Below are positions 45,845 through 56,234 of a stretch of DNA of 64,000 bases, piece by piece (within the stretch, counting starts at the first letter, position 1; each line of letters starts with the position of its first letter). The notes below the pieces were generated by a model that saw only the letters and a list, made by a program, of their open reading frames with translations, ran no database searches and had not been told where the DNA came from. The position numbers and the translations under genes were made by a program. Origin of the DNA: an uncultured Acidobacteriota bacterium (GTDB taxonomy: Bacteria > Acidobacteriota > Blastocatellia > Pyrinomonadales > Pyrinomonadaceae); the NCBI GenBank assembly GCA_937859595.1, contig CALMAH010000017.1, forward strand, positions 1-64,000, written 5' to 3'.

Positions 45845-47473
45845 ATGAACGTATTTGAAGACCTTATAGAAGAACTAAAGGAAGAGAACCTGCTCGAAAG
45901 GACCATAACGGAACTTGCGAATGAGGCAGAGCAGGACGACCTTTTTACATCTTCGCCGCCGACATTTGAGAACGGCCAAGCATTTCATCAGCTACCCGAT
46001 CCCGCAGAAGACATACTCAATGAGCCCATACTCGAAGCCTCTCACGAAACGGCCTCCGAAACATCAGCTACCCCATATGTCGAAGCCGAACCCCAACAGG
46101 CAGAGACGGCCCCCGACGTTCCCGAGATAAAGAAACCTCAGAGCCCACGCGAGTTTCTCAGGAAGCGCGCAATGGAAGAGGTTACGAGCCTTCAAATGGT
46201 CGAGCACGTCTTGTCCGGAGTTGAGCGTGAGCATATGCGCAAGGCTCCGGAACCGTTCGACGATCTGGAGGTGAAGAAGGCTCTCCACAAATTCCTACAA
46301 TTGACCGATAACCCCAAGTCACAGGAGTGCTCAGACGCAGAATTTGAGCTTCTTCAGGAAACACAGAAGTGGTATAGCGTGCTCGCGGAGCGTGATTCGG
46401 CGATCTCCCCGGCCAACATCCGCCGGTTTTGCGAAAACTCGCGGCCGGCCCTTAGTTCTCAGGCACTGATAGCGTTGGCTCGTTTCTATCGGAACTCGCC
46501 GTTTTCGGAAGCGATCCGAGGAAAATTCGATTTTGTTATGACTCGTCTCTTCACTCGCGAGATCGACGACGAAAAGCGTCGGCTGCTCTTTGAGAGGAGG
46601 GACATGGTGGGCCACATCAAGACGCTTTATGACAACTGGTCAAGCATAAGTCTGTTTTCCACCGACGAGAACGAGAGCGATTTCGCACAGGCGATCGCAA
46701 GACTTCGAGAGTTTGCTGAGGAGGCTGAGGCAGCTCCCGGCCTGGATGAGTTACTAAAGACAAAGATCTTTGACCGGATCCGGGAGTACAAGGAAGAACT
46801 CGGCGAGATGTTTTTCGTATCGGACGTGCTGGCCGAGGCGATCGATACCAATATCCGTATCGGTAATCGATTCCTGCATTTGGCGGATGAGGTTCGATAC
46901 AACGTGAATCTGGCGAAACTTGAGGAGAAATACGGCACCACGCTGGATCAGCTGGTATCTGACACCACCGGCAAGACGGTCCTCTTTTCAGAACTGTTCG
47001 ACACTGCCGAGTTGGATCTCGAAGATGCGGTGCCTGAGCGCGAGTTCAATCGACGAGCGACCGACAATATCGAGGAGCCCGTACGGAGCCGGATCTCGAT
47101 TGACATCGCTGGTGTGAACAAATGGCTTTTGGCAGCGACGATCATAGTTGTGATGATAAGTGCGGGGATCTATTTCTGGGCCGATCGTTACGACCATGAA
47201 TCAACTGCCGCAGAGGTTGCGGCTACGGTCGAACTCGATGGATCAGACCTTGCGCAATTTCTTGTCGGAGCTCGTTCAACCGAGCAAACGCTTTACGGTA
47301 TGACGCAGCCCTCTTGGGAAACGCTCAGCGAAGCGGAGAAGATGGATTTCCTCAAGCGGGCCGCAGCCTTTGCCGATAAACGTGGTTTGAAACGTGTGAA
47401 CCTTCTAAACAAAAAGGGCCGAACCGTTGCATACGCTGTGGGCGACAGGTTTGAGCTTTTGGGTCCGTCATAG
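45845..47473 (+). CDS. single-pass membrane protein of unknown function
   Basis: A 542-residue protein started at MNVFEDLIEELKEENLLERT; the ATG further upstream reads through pilin-end DNA. The N-terminal 420 residues are soluble, with acidic and helical segments, and the region around 110-170 is K/E-rich. One membrane helix lies near residues 452-472 (WLLAATIIVVMISAGIYFWA), followed by a short extracytoplasmic domain ending in GRTVAYAVGDRFELLGPS. No recognised family. It is downstream of the pilin and may belong to the same transcript. Confidence 0.7.
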   Translation: MNVFEDLIEELKEENLLERTITELANEAEQDDLFTSSPPTFENGQAFHQLPDPAEDILNEPILEASHETASETSATPYVEAEPQQAETAPDVPEIKKPQSPREFLRKRAMEEVTSLQMVEHVLSGVEREHMRKAPEPFDDLEVKKALHKFLQLTDNPKSQECSDAEFELLQETQKWYSVLAERDSAISPANIRRFCENSRPALSSQALIALARFYRNSPFSEAIRGKFDFVMTRLFTREIDDEKRRLLFERRDMVGHIKTLYDNWSSISLFSTDENESDFAQAIARLREFAEEAEAAPGLDELLKTKIFDRIREYKEELGEMFFVSDVLAEAIDTNIRIGNRFLHLADEVRYNVNLAKLEEKYGTTLDQLVSDTTGKTVLFSELFDTAELDLEDAVPEREFNRRATDNIEEPVRSRISIDIAGVNKWLLAATIIVVMISAGIYFWADRYDHESTAAEVAATVELDGSDLAQFLVGARSTEQTLYGMTQPSWETLSEAEKMDFLKRAAAFADKRGLKRVNLLNKKGRTVAYAVGDRFELLGPS

Positions 47474-47505
47474 CGACGCAAACAATTGATTTCCCCCGGG
47501 AAATA

Positions 47506-47532
47506 GGCTGTCTGTCCAGGACGGCCTTTTTC
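47506..47532 (+). terminator. terminator of the pilin/membrane protein unit
   Basis: GGCTGTC pairs with GACGGCC around a seven-base loop, followed by TTTTTCT. Confidence 0.8.
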
Positions 47533-47747
47533 TATTGACTCAGATACGTGCGGCGACAAAGGCAGAAGAATCTAACTCCGGAGAAAATTTTAGAATCTGA
47601 ATCGAAATACACATTTACTCAATCATTGTTCTATACCGGCAGGACAGAAAGGTGTTTCGTTGCAAAACGAAGTTAATTTTGCGTAAATAGAAAAGTACGC
47701 AAGATCCAAGGTTCATACTGATTCTCACAAAACAGCCCCCGTAACGT

Positions 47748-50171
47748 ATGCAGGAATTTACAGATCAAATGCCCTCGGACATAAAACGCTACCCGATGGT
47801 GCCGATTCGCGATGTGGTCATCTTTCCCTACACCAAGGTTGCTTTCAAGATCGGCCGTCCGAGCAGTGTAAAGGCACTGGAAGAGGCGATGACAGGTGAG
47901 CGGGACATATTTCTTGCGACACAACACGACGCCACCATTGACGAGCCGAATGCAGACCAGATCTATATGGTTGGGACCCTTGGGCGAATTCTGCAAGCCC
48001 AGCGACAGGAGAACGGCCAGATAAAGGTCGTTGTGGAGGGGCGAGAACGCGGACAATCGGTGCGAATCGAACAGGACGACGAGGGTATGTTCTTCGCGTT
48101 TGTCCGACGTGTGCAGTCGGTAGACGAATCCGGATACCGAACCGATGGGTTCCTGCAGAAGATACATTCGCTCGTGGAACAGTTTCTCCGCGTTTCGCCG
48201 GATGCCTATACCGATGCCCTTCACGCAAGTCTTAGGGGCATTTCCGCAGCCCAGATCGCTGATTCGATGGCATCGCATCTGAGGATCGGGGTAGAGGAAA
48301 AACAGCAACTCCTCGAAACGATCTCTGTTTCGGAAAGACTTCAAAAGCTCATCGAAATACTCGAACAGGAAATAGAAAAGCGCCAGCTTGACCGAACTAT
48401 CCATGCTCGCACCAAAAAGCAGATGGACAAACATCAGCGCGAGTATTACCTGAATGAACAGATCAAGGCGATACACAAGGAGCTTGGGCGAAAGGATGAG
48501 AAGGCCGAACTCGAAGATCTGAAGAAGAAGATCGACGAGGCCGGTATGACGGAAGAGGCCCGCGAGAAAGCATTGCAGGAACTTTCCAGATTGGAGGCAA
48601 TGCCGCCGATGTCCGCTGAGAGCACGGTATCCCGTACCTATCTCGACTGGCTGATAAATGTGCCGTGGACGAAGCGTTCCGATGAGATCGAGGACCTGCA
48701 GGAAGCTGAAAGGACGCTAAATGAAGACCATTATGGGCTTGAGAAGATCAAAGAAAGGATACTCGAGTTTCTTGCTGTGAGACAGCTTGTTCGAAATCCT
48801 AAGGGAACGATCCTTTGTTTCGTTGGTGCCCCGGGTGTTGGGAAAACATCGCTCGGTAAATCGATCGCGAATGCAACCGGTAGAAAGTTCATGCGGCTTG
48901 CGCTTGGCGGGGTCCATGACGAGGCGGAGATCCGCGGCCATCGCCGAACCTATATCGGCGCGCTGCCCGGGCAGATCGTACAGTTAATGAAACGTGCGGG
49001 GACTATCAATCCCGTGATACTTCTCGACGAGGTTGACAAGCTCGGCCGAGATTTTCGAGGTGATCCAAGCGCGGCTTTGCTCGAAGTTCTCGACCCAGAA
49101 CAGAACAATACCTTTCGTGACCACTATCTTGACGTTGATTACGATCTTTCCAATGTATTTTTTATCGCCACAGCTAATGTTTTGCACACGATCCCTCCTG
49201 CACTACAAGACCGCCTAGAGGTGCTCAGCTTGTCCGGCTACACAGAGCGGGAGAAGCTCGAGATCGCCAAGCGTCATTTGATCGAAAAACAATGCGAAAA
49301 CTGCGGGATCGACCGTGAGAGAGTTCGATTTACCGACGATGGGATCCTGGAGACCATTCGTCATTACACGCGGGAGGCGGGCGTAAGAAATCTGGAACGA
49401 GAGATCGGATCGTGTCTGAGAAAGATCGCCCGCAAATTCGTTGTGGCCGAATCGAAAGATGATTTTCGCGTCGTGATCGATGCCGAAAAGGTCAGGGAGC
49501 TTTTGGGTACAATTCGGTTTCGCAAGCAGGACATTGCTCGCAAGAGTGAGATCGGGCTTGTAAACGGACTTGCGTGGACCGAGGTCGGAGGAGACGTTCT
49601 GCAGGTAGAGGCGACACTGGTCGCCGGTAAAGGCGAGGTCACGCTAACGGGTAAGCTTGGCGAGGTGATGCAGGAATCTGCCCGGGCGGCTCTTACATGT
49701 GTGCGGTCCCGTGCCGAGCAATTGGGTATCGATCCGAAAGAATTCAGCGAGAAAGACCTTCACATTCATGTGCCTGAGGGTGCGATCCCAAAAGACGGGC
49801 CGAGTGCGGGTATCACAATTGCCACCTCCATGGTCTCTGCTCTTACAAAGCGTCTGTCGCGTCACGATGTCGCTATGACAGGCGAGATCACACTCCGGGG
49901 CAAAGTGCTTCCGATCGGGGGGGTTAAGGAGAAGCTGCTTGCCGCACACCGGTTCGGTCTCCGGACCGTGATCTTGTCCGCAGAGAATGAAAAGGACCTG
50001 GCGGACATTCCCGAAGAGGTCCGTGACGAGCTGACCATTCACAAGGTTGAGACCATTGACGAGGTGCTTAAGGTGGCCCTTGATTCGTCGCCTAACCATA
50101 CTCCTGCGACGCTGCCCGGCCCTTGGGACGTCCCTGCGGTATCGAGCAACGTCTCCACGTCGGTCGAATAG
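47748..50171 (+). CDS. lon: ATP-dependent Lon protease
   Basis: A soluble Lon of 807 residues. The N-terminal substrate domain is followed by the AAA+ module (Walker [16 protein letters not shown], near 363-377). The catalytic dyad is Ser686 in PKDGPSAG and Lys729 in the KEKLLAA segment, 43 residues apart as expected. It degrades misfolded and regulatory proteins. It ends 12 bp before engB. Confidence 0.96.
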   Translation: MQEFTDQMPSDIKRYPMVPIRDVVIFPYTKVAFKIGRPSSVKALEEAMTGERDIFLATQHDATIDEPNADQIYMVGTLGRILQAQRQENGQIKVVVEGRERGQSVRIEQDDEGMFFAFVRRVQSVDESGYRTDGFLQKIHSLVEQFLRVSPDAYTDALHASLRGISAAQIADSMASHLRIGVEEKQQLLETISVSERLQKLIEILEQEIEKRQLDRTIHARTKKQMDKHQREYYLNEQIKAIHKELGRKDEKAELEDLKKKIDEAGMTEEAREKALQELSRLEAMPPMSAESTVSRTYLDWLINVPWTKRSDEIEDLQEAERTLNEDHYGLEKIKERILEFLAVRQLVRNPKGTILCFVGAPGVGKTSLGKSIANATGRKFMRLALGGVHDEAEIRGHRRTYIGALPGQIVQLMKRAGTINPVILLDEVDKLGRDFRGDPSAALLEVLDPEQNNTFRDHYLDVDYDLSNVFFIATANVLHTIPPALQDRLEVLSLSGYTEREKLEIAKRHLIEKQCENCGIDRERVRFTDDGILETIRHYTREAGVRNLEREIGSCLRKIARKFVVAESKDDFRVVIDAEKVRELLGTIRFRKQDIARKSEIGLVNGLAWTEVGGDVLQVEATLVAGKGEVTLTGKLGEVMQESARAALTCVRSRAEQLGIDPKEFSEKDLHIHVPEGAIPKDGPSAGITIATSMVSALTKRLSRHDVAMTGEITLRGKVLPIGGVKEKLLAAHRFGLRTVILSAENEKDLADIPEEVRDELTIHKVETIDEVLKVALDSSPNHTPATLPGPWDVPAVSSNVSTSVE

Positions 50172-50183
50172 ACGGTTGCGCAG

Positions 50184-50756
50184 ATGAAGATCACCTCGGC
50201 CGAATTTATAAAGAGCGCCTTCGAACGTTCTCATTGGGTCGAGGGTGGACTGCCGGAAATAGCGTTCCTTGGCCGATCGAATGTTGGAAAATCTTCGCTT
50301 CTTAACGCGCTTCTTGGTCGAAAGGGACTTGCCCGGACCTCAAATACCCCGGGGCGAACGCAGAGCATCAACTTTTTCCTGATCAACGGCCGATTCTATT
50401 TTGTGGACCTGCCGGGGTATGGATATGCCCGCGTGCCGAAAACGATGCGGGCAGACTGGGGAAAAATGGCCGAAGAATACCTCTCAAGCAGGGAGGAGCT
50501 GGTGCTCGCCGTTCATTTGGTTGATTCTCGGCACCCGCCCGGTCCGCTCGATCTCCAGTTGCATGAGTGGCTGGTTTTCAATAAAAAACAACATATTGTT
50601 GTTGCAACCAAGTCTGACAAGCCCTCTAAGCGAGATCTGATCAAAAGCATGAAGGAGATCGAGCGGGCGATGCCCGAAAGCGATGTGTTGGCTTTCTCCT
50701 CTAAGACCGGTTTGGGACGTGAAGGCCTCTGGGGAAGGATCGCAAAATTTATTTGA
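50184..50756 (+). CDS. engB: ribosome biogenesis GTPase EngB/YihA
   Basis: A 190-residue small GTPase needed for large-ribosomal-subunit assembly. G1 GRSNVGKSSLLNAL, G2/G3 FVDLPGYGYARVPK and G4 ATKSDKPSK, then G5 FSSKTGLGREGLW, are all present. Same direction as lon, 12 bp downstream. Confidence 0.95.
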   Translation: MKITSAEFIKSAFERSHWVEGGLPEIAFLGRSNVGKSSLLNALLGRKGLARTSNTPGRTQSINFFLINGRFYFVDLPGYGYARVPKTMRADWGKMAEEYLSSREELVLAVHLVDSRHPPGPLDLQLHEWLVFNKKQHIVVATKSDKPSKRDLIKSMKEIERAMPESDVLAFSSKTGLGREGLWGRIAKFI

Positions 50757-50836
50757 AATCTTGAAAAAAATATTTGCTTTCTCGGCATAAATGTAGTAAT
50801 AATTGAACAATCCTTAAAGCTCTAGGGTTTGCGGAA

Positions 50837-50855
50837 GAGCGTTTCGCTCATTTCT
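50837..50855 (+). promoter_or_regulatory. hairpin in the rho leader, possible attenuator
   Basis: GAGCG-TTT-CGCTC followed by ATTTCTTTTG lies in the 240-bp gap between engB and rho. It resembles a weak terminator. It could serve rho leader control or end the lon-engB transcript. A possible promoter (TTGCTT ... TAATAA, 17-nt spacing) lies upstream of it, near 50774. Confidence 0.35.
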
Positions 50856-50995
50856 TTTGCATTACTACTTAATAATTCCATACGAACCACTCCGCGTTTA
50901 ATTTTCGATACATGTCCGAGCGGCGCCAGGCCAGGCCATATCTGAACGTTAAAGCGTTGTAACACGATAGCGTGATCCCAAATTGATTACACAAA

Positions 50996-52393
50996 ATGGC
51001 TACCAAGACAACTACCACCCGGAAAGGTCGTTCGGCGAAATCCGACGAGAACAATGCTGAGGTCGAAAACCCGGCAAACGGCGACGAGACCACTGAGAAA
51101 ACAGACCAAAAACCGACCTCAAACGGCGGTCAGGAAGGCGAACTTCTCAATCTTGCCGATCTAAAGGAGATGTCCATCAGTGAACTGACGCACATCGCCA
51201 AAGAGATGGGCATCGAGGGAGCGTCCGGGCTTAGGAAGCAGGAGCTTATATTTAAGGTCCTCGCCGCCCAGACGGAGAAAAGCGGACTCATTTTCTCTGA
51301 GGGGGTCCTGGAAACGCTCCCGGATGGTTTCGGGTTTCTAAGAGCACCTGAATACAACTATCTTCCCGGGCCTGACGACATCTACGTAAGTCCGTCGCAG
51401 ATCCGGAAATTTGACCTCCGGACCGGTGACACCGTCTCCGGACAGATCAGGCCGCCGAAAGAAGGCGAGCGATATTTTGCACTCATCAAGGTAGAGGCGA
51501 TAAATTTTGAGGCTCCGGAGACGTCACGCGAGAAGATCTTCTTTGACAATCTGACTCCGCTTTATCCTGACGAACAGCTCAAGATGGAGACCACGCCGGA
51601 TAACATCTCCGCGCGGGTGCTGGATCTGGTCACCCCGATCGGAAAAGGACAACGCGCGTTGATCGTTGCTCCGCCCAGGACGGGTAAGACAGTTCTTCTT
51701 CAAACGATCGCGAATTCGATCACCCAGAACCATCCGGAGGTTACGCTAATCGTGCTGCTTATTGACGAACGGCCCGAAGAGGTCACGGATATGCAGCGTT
51801 CGGTTAACGGAGAAGTGATCTCATCGACATTTGACGAGCCGCCGACCCGCCACGTACAGGTTTCGGACATGGTGATCGAAAAGGCAAAGCGTCTGGTCGA
51901 GCATAAGCGCGATGTGGTTATCCTGCTCGATTCGATCACGAGGCTTGCGCGGGCACACAACGCCGTGGTGCCTCCGTCAGGCAAGATCTTGTCGGGCGGT
52001 ATCGATTCAAATGCTCTGCAGCGGCCAAAACGCTTCTTTGGTGCGGCGAGAAACATCGAAGAAGGCGGTTCGCTGACGATCATCGCAACAGCGCTGATAG
52101 ACACGGGCTCGCGTATGGACGACGTGATCTTTGAGGAATTTAAGGGAACTGGCAACTCCGAGATACACCTTGACCGAAGGCTTTCGGACAAGCGCCTCTT
52201 CCCGTCGATCGACCTGCAAAGGTCTGGAACCCGCAAAGAGGAGCTTTTGCTCGGCAAGGAAGACCTTAACCGGATCTGGGTTATGCGCCGCGTGCTCAAC
52301 CCGCTTTCGCCCGTTGAGCAAATGGAAGTAGTGCTCGAGCGTCTCGGCAAAACAAAGACCAACGCCGAGTTTCTTGCATCGATGCAGACCTAA
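50996..52393 (+). CDS. rho: transcription termination factor Rho
   Basis: A homohexameric RNA helicase of 465 residues. An N-terminal low-complexity region ([20 protein letters not shown]) lengthens the usual protein. Next come the RNA-binding OB fold ([20 protein letters not shown]), the Walker [13 protein letters not shown], and the C-terminal Q- and R-loops ([20 protein letters not shown]). The short insert, poor in hydrophobics, is common in non-enteric bacteria. Confidence 0.97.
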   Translation: MATKTTTTRKGRSAKSDENNAEVENPANGDETTEKTDQKPTSNGGQEGELLNLADLKEMSISELTHIAKEMGIEGASGLRKQELIFKVLAAQTEKSGLIFSEGVLETLPDGFGFLRAPEYNYLPGPDDIYVSPSQIRKFDLRTGDTVSGQIRPPKEGERYFALIKVEAINFEAPETSREKIFFDNLTPLYPDEQLKMETTPDNISARVLDLVTPIGKGQRALIVAPPRTGKTVLLQTIANSITQNHPEVTLIVLLIDERPEEVTDMQRSVNGEVISSTFDEPPTRHVQVSDMVIEKAKRLVEHKRDVVILLDSITRLARAHNAVVPPSGKILSGGIDSNALQRPKRFFGAARNIEEGGSLTIIATALIDTGSRMDDVIFEEFKGTGNSEIHLDRRLSDKRLFPSIDLQRSGTRKEELLLGKEDLNRIWVMRRVLNPLSPVEQMEVVLERLGKTKTNAEFLASMQT

Positions 52394-52400
52394 GTGAATA

Positions 52401-52427
52401 GAGAACTGAGAGTTGAGAATGGAGAAT
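52401..52427 (+). repeat. A/G-rich repeat, left arm of an inverted pair
   Basis: GAGAACTGAGAGTTGAGAAT followed by GGAGAAT. Its complement, with an extra segment, is at 52810-52849, so the two arms are inverted around the broken four-helix-bundle gene. The left arm starts just eight bases after the rho stop. Confidence 0.65.
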
Positions 52428-52445
52428 AGCGGAGCCTCGGATAGA

Positions 52446-52800
52446 GTGAATCCGTAAAAAGAAAAATCCTTCAGTTTCGCTTTACGCATAATACATAATA
52501 AAGGTATACAAATTTGTAATAAGCGAGCATAAGGAATTCGTTTTATCCAAACAATTGCTTCGATCGGGAACATCTATCGGGGCGAATGTTGCAGAAGCGA
52601 ATCAGGCCCAATCGAAAACTGAGTTTGTAAGCAAGCTGTCGATAGCTTTGAAGGAAACAGTTGAAACTGAATATTGGCTATCTTTACTTCGTGACAGCGA
52701 GTACTTGACGGTCATCCAAAGCGAATCAGTTATCAATGACTGTAATGAGCTGAAGGCGATTCTGATCGCCTCGATCAAATCATCGAAAAGGAGGATCTGA
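52446..52800 (+). pseudogene. broken four-helix-bundle (S23-type) gene
   Basis: The frame contains the family hallmarks KEKSFSFALRII at the start and HKEFVLSKQLLRSGTSIGAN in the middle, but these are in different frames. A tandem seven-base duplication, CATAATA twice at 52487-52500, shifts the frame; removing one copy rejoins FALRIIKVYKFVISEHK. A TAA at 52455-52457 also lies in the first part, and only the start codon GTG at 52446 precedes it. The protein is normally about 115-120 residues, found in 23S rRNA intervening sequences and stand-alone. A sequencing error is an alternative explanation for the seven-base event but not for both lesions. Confidence 0.75.
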
Positions 52801-52809
52801 GCCTTTCGG

Positions 52810-52849
52810 ATTCTCCATTTTCATTTCTCAGTTTTCCATTCTCAGTTCT
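52810..52849 (-). repeat. A/G-rich repeat, right arm of the inverted pair
   Basis: Read on the minus strand: AGAACTGAGAATGGAAAACT, then GAGAAATGAAAATGGAGAAT. It is the inverted, extended partner of 52401-52427. It ends exactly at the glgA ATG, so glgA has no Shine-Dalgarno of its own. Confidence 0.65.
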
Positions 52850-54274
52850 ATGCGTGTTGCCGTTATTTCTGCCGAAGCAGTCCCATATTCCAAAACGGGA
52901 GGGCTTGGCGACGTTGCCGGTGCCCTGCCAAAGGCATTAAAGGCGGTTGGGGTGGATCCTGTTCTGATAACACCCTGCTATTGGCAGACAAAGGGCGAGC
53001 ATCTGTGGAAGACCGCCATCGACGACCTGAATGTCGATTGGCGCGGCGGCATCTATCCTGCAAAGGCTTTTTACAGCGAGGCAAACGGTTCTCCTACGTT
53101 TCTTATCGACGCCCCGTCACTCTTCCATCGAGATTCAATATACGGCTACAGGGAAGACCACGAACGTTTTGCCTTTTTCAATCATGCCGCGCTGGTGCTT
53201 TTGAAACGGATCGGGGCCGCTCCGGATATAGTTCACCTGAACGACTGGCATTGCGGTTTTGCAGCGGTCGAACTTGCCGCAGCACGCCGATGGGACAGCT
53301 ATTGGCAAAACACCCGAACAGTTTTTTCTATCCACAATATGGCCTATCAGGGTGGCTTTGGGCTGGGCGAGCTTTGGAAACTGGGGTTCGGTTCCGAATT
53401 TGCCCGTAATGCTTTTTCGTTTGAGGGCTATGCCTCAGCGATGAAGGCAGGGCTTGAGGTTTCGGACACGCTTTCTACCGTTTCTCGCAGATATTCGCTG
53501 GAGATACAGACCCCGGAAAACGGCTATGGCCTGGAATGGCTGACCAGAAGACGGTCGGACCGGCTTGTCGGAATTACGAATGGAGTTGATTTCGAGGTGT
53601 GGGACCCGGCGACCGACCCTGAACTGCCGGCACATTTTGATATCAACGATCTTAGCGGCAAGGCCGAATGTAAACGCCGATTGCTGGAAGAATTTTCGCT
53701 GCCGATCGATCCGGAACGGCCGATACTTGCCAGTGTAACGAGGCTGACGGCACAAAAGGGCATCGAACTAATGATGCAGGCCGCCGGGGCAATACTCGAT
53801 GCCGGGGCATATATGATCTCGCTTGGATCCGGCGAAAAGCACTATGAGGACTTCTGGCAGCGTCTCCGCGATTTTGCACCGCGACAGGTAGGGATCTACC
53901 GAGGCTATAACGAAAGCCTGGCCCACCGGATAGAGGCCGGTGCGGATATGTTTCTGATGCCGTCGAAGTTCGAACCGTGCGGGCTTAACCAGATGTACAG
54001 CCTGCGATACGGCACGATACCGATAGTCCGGGCTGTCGGCGGGCTGGACGATACTGTAGAGAACTGGGACCCAGTAAACAGAAGCGGCAACGGCTTCAAA
54101 TTTGGCCCGTATTCGGCCGGGCCTTTTGTTGAGAGCATCTACGAGGCCCTTTTTGCCTACGCCGATCACGATGCCTGGCGACAGATACAACTAAACGGAA
54201 TGGCCGTGGATAACTCCTGGGAAAACGCCGCACGGAAATACGTGGAGCTTTATAAATGGACGATCTCGACCTGA
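52850..54274 (+). CDS. glgA: glycogen synthase (ADP-glucose type)
   Basis: A GT5 glycosyltransferase of 474 residues. SKTGGLGDVAGALPKAL near residues 14-30 binds ADP-glucose. The acceptor motif SKFEPCGLNQMYSLRYGTIP lies near the C-terminus. Function is elongation of alpha-1,4-glucan. No RBS is visible since the A/G-rich repeat abuts the start. Its end overlaps the acetyltransferase by 19 bp. Confidence 0.95.
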   Translation: MRVAVISAEAVPYSKTGGLGDVAGALPKALKAVGVDPVLITPCYWQTKGEHLWKTAIDDLNVDWRGGIYPAKAFYSEANGSPTFLIDAPSLFHRDSIYGYREDHERFAFFNHAALVLLKRIGAAPDIVHLNDWHCGFAAVELAAARRWDSYWQNTRTVFSIHNMAYQGGFGLGELWKLGFGSEFARNAFSFEGYASAMKAGLEVSDTLSTVSRRYSLEIQTPENGYGLEWLTRRRSDRLVGITNGVDFEVWDPATDPELPAHFDINDLSGKAECKRRLLEEFSLPIDPERPILASVTRLTAQKGIELMMQAAGAILDAGAYMISLGSGEKHYEDFWQRLRDFAPRQVGIYRGYNESLAHRIEAGADMFLMPSKFEPCGLNQMYSLRYGTIPIVRAVGGLDDTVENWDPVNRSGNGFKFGPYSAGPFVESIYEALFAYADHDAWRQIQLNGMAVDNSWENAARKYVELYKWTIST

Positions 54275-54828
54275 TAGATCTTCAAATTCCGTCTTTTCAA
54301 ATTGACCAACATATTGGTCTAACGGAGCCAGTGCCTGAAATGGCAGAAGAATTGGCCCGCCTCGTTCAGGCAAATCTGGCCCATTTGAAGCCATGGATGC
54401 CGTGGGCAGTTGATGATTATTCAGCCAAACACGCGCTTGAGTGGATAGAAATGTGCCGTCGTTCATTTGAAGACGATGGGTCGTTCGGCTGTGTGATAAT
54501 CTTTGACAAAACCATGATCGGAACTATCGGGGTCCATCATATGGACAAGGTGAATCGTCATGCAGCCATTGGATACTGGATAGACCGACATTATCAAGGC
54601 AAAGGAATAGTGACCAGGTGTTGTAAGATGATGCTCGATCATCTGTTTGATACGATTGGGCTTAACCGCGTGCAGATCAACTGCAACATTGAAAATGTTC
54701 GCAGCCGCGCTATCCCGAGAAAGCTTGGATTTACAGAAGAAGGGACCCTTAGAAAGATCGAGTTTGTAAATGGGGAATTCCGCGATTGGGTCGTGTATGG
54801 ATTGCTGAAAAGTGAGCGGCAGGCTTAA
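54256..54828 (+). CDS. RimJ/RimL-type GNAT acetyltransferase
   Basis: A 190-residue GNAT. HLKPWMPWAVDDYSAKHALE is the RimJ/RimL start, and GYWIDRHYQGKGIVTRCCKM is the acetyl-CoA loop (R/Q-x-x-G-x-G/A). SRAIPRKLGFTEEGTLRK is the C-terminal motif. It probably N-acetylates a protein or small amine. It overlaps glgA. Confidence 0.87.
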   Translation: MDDLDLIDLQIPSFQIDQHIGLTEPVPEMAEELARLVQANLAHLKPWMPWAVDDYSAKHALEWIEMCRRSFEDDGSFGCVIIFDKTMIGTIGVHHMDKVNRHAAIGYWIDRHYQGKGIVTRCCKMMLDHLFDTIGLNRVQINCNIENVRSRAIPRKLGFTEEGTLRKIEFVNGEFRDWVVYGLLKSERQA

Positions 54829-54834
54829 TAATTT

Positions 54835-56160
54835 ATGATAATCGTAATAATCGGTGCCCAGTGGGGCGACGAGGGTAAGGGAAAGGTCGTTGATCTTTTG
54901 GCCGACCGGTTCGATATCGTTTCGCGATATCAGGGCGGGCATAATGCCGGCCACAGTGTATATGTCGGCGATAAAGCCTTTGTTCTCAGGCTTTTGCCGT
55001 CGGGCATCATACATCCGGACAAGACCTGTGTTCTTGGCAACGGGATGGTCATAGACCCAAAGGCATTTTTCGAGGAGATCGACCAGATAGCCCAACAGGG
55101 CATCGAGGTAACGCCCGAACGGCTAAAGGTCTCAAGTCGTGCCCATCTGATAATGCCCTATCATAGGGCGCTCGACCACACGTCCGAAGAGCGGCTAGGC
55201 AACGAAAAGATCGGCACCACGCTTCGCGGCATAGGCCCGGCATACGAAGACAAGGCCGGACGGCGGGGAATTCGTGTTGCGGACGCGCTGTCGCCGGAGA
55301 TATTAAAGCTGCGGGTGGAGCGGAACCTGGAAGAGGCAAACCGGATAATTGTGCTTTTCGGCAATCAGCCGCTCAGATCGGATGAGATATTAGAGGAGAT
55401 AACACCGCTGGTCGAACGGCTCCGGCCATTTGTCTGCGAGACATCTCATTTCCTTGCCGAAGCAAAAAAAGCCGATCGAAAGATCCTGCTTGAAGGAGCA
55501 CAGGCAACATTGCTGGATGTGGATCACGGAACTTATCCCTACGTTACGTCGTCAAACCCGACGGCTGGCGGGGCCTCGGTCGGAGCGGGCATACCTCCGC
55601 ATCACATCACCGGTGTTCTGGGAATTGTCCGCACCTATGCAACACGTGTCGGCGAAGGGCCTTTTCCGACCGAAATGCTCGATGCAGAAGAAGATATCGC
55701 GCATCTGATACGCGAACGCGGAAACGAATACGGCTCTGTCACCAGAAGGCCTCGCCGCTGCGGATGGTTTGACGCGGTCTCCACGCGATATGCCTCAGAA
55801 CTGAACGGGTTCGATTCGATCGCGTTGACAAAACTCGATGTTCTGGACGAACTCGACGAGATAAAGGTCTGTGTCGGTTATGAGATAGACGGTGTGAGAA
55901 CAGACACCTTTCCGGCCGTCGCCAAAGACCTGCGTAAGCTAAAGGCGGTATATGAGACGCTTCCGGGCTGGAGAACGGATACGCTCGGTATCACGAGGTT
56001 TGACGAATTGCCCAAGAACGCCCGCCGATATGTCGAATTTTTGTCGGACATGGTAGGTGTCGAAATTGGACTTGTATCAACCGGCCCCGAGCGGGCACAG
56101 ACCATTCTGATAGCGGATTCCGTGATGGAAGGGTGGTTCAGTGAAACCTCGGCGGCATGA
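54835..56160 (+). CDS. purA: adenylosuccinate synthetase
   Basis: A GTP-dependent enzyme of 441 residues forming adenylosuccinate from IMP and aspartate. IIGAQWGDEGKGKVVDLLAD (residues 5-24) contains the catalytic Asp and the GTP loop, and RYQGGHNAGHS the IMP histidine. The GTRPRRCGWFDAV-like segment TRRPRRCGWFDAVSTRYASE is near the C-terminal third. It is six bases downstream of the acetyltransferase. Confidence 0.97.
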   Translation: MIIVIIGAQWGDEGKGKVVDLLADRFDIVSRYQGGHNAGHSVYVGDKAFVLRLLPSGIIHPDKTCVLGNGMVIDPKAFFEEIDQIAQQGIEVTPERLKVSSRAHLIMPYHRALDHTSEERLGNEKIGTTLRGIGPAYEDKAGRRGIRVADALSPEILKLRVERNLEEANRIIVLFGNQPLRSDEILEEITPLVERLRPFVCETSHFLAEAKKADRKILLEGAQATLLDVDHGTYPYVTSSNPTAGGASVGAGIPPHHITGVLGIVRTYATRVGEGPFPTEMLDAEEDIAHLIRERGNEYGSVTRRPRRCGWFDAVSTRYASELNGFDSIALTKLDVLDELDEIKVCVGYEIDGVRTDTFPAVAKDLRKLKAVYETLPGWRTDTLGITRFDELPKNARRYVEFLSDMVGVEIGLVSTGPERAQTILIADSVMEGWFSETSAA

Positions 56161-56234
56161 AACCCGGGTTTTGACTGTGGGATAGGTGGTTGTAAAACTG
56201 CGCTGAACGTACGAATAGGAATTGGAGGAGATCA

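Noticed and set aside
47673..48476. 267-codon open frame on the minus strand
   Set aside because: Antisense of the 5' part of lon; Cys/Leu/His-rich shadow.
56160..56171. AAACCCGGGTTT palindrome right after purA
   Set aside because: Has no loop and no U tract, so is not a terminator; a 12-base palindrome of this kind occurs by chance often enough.
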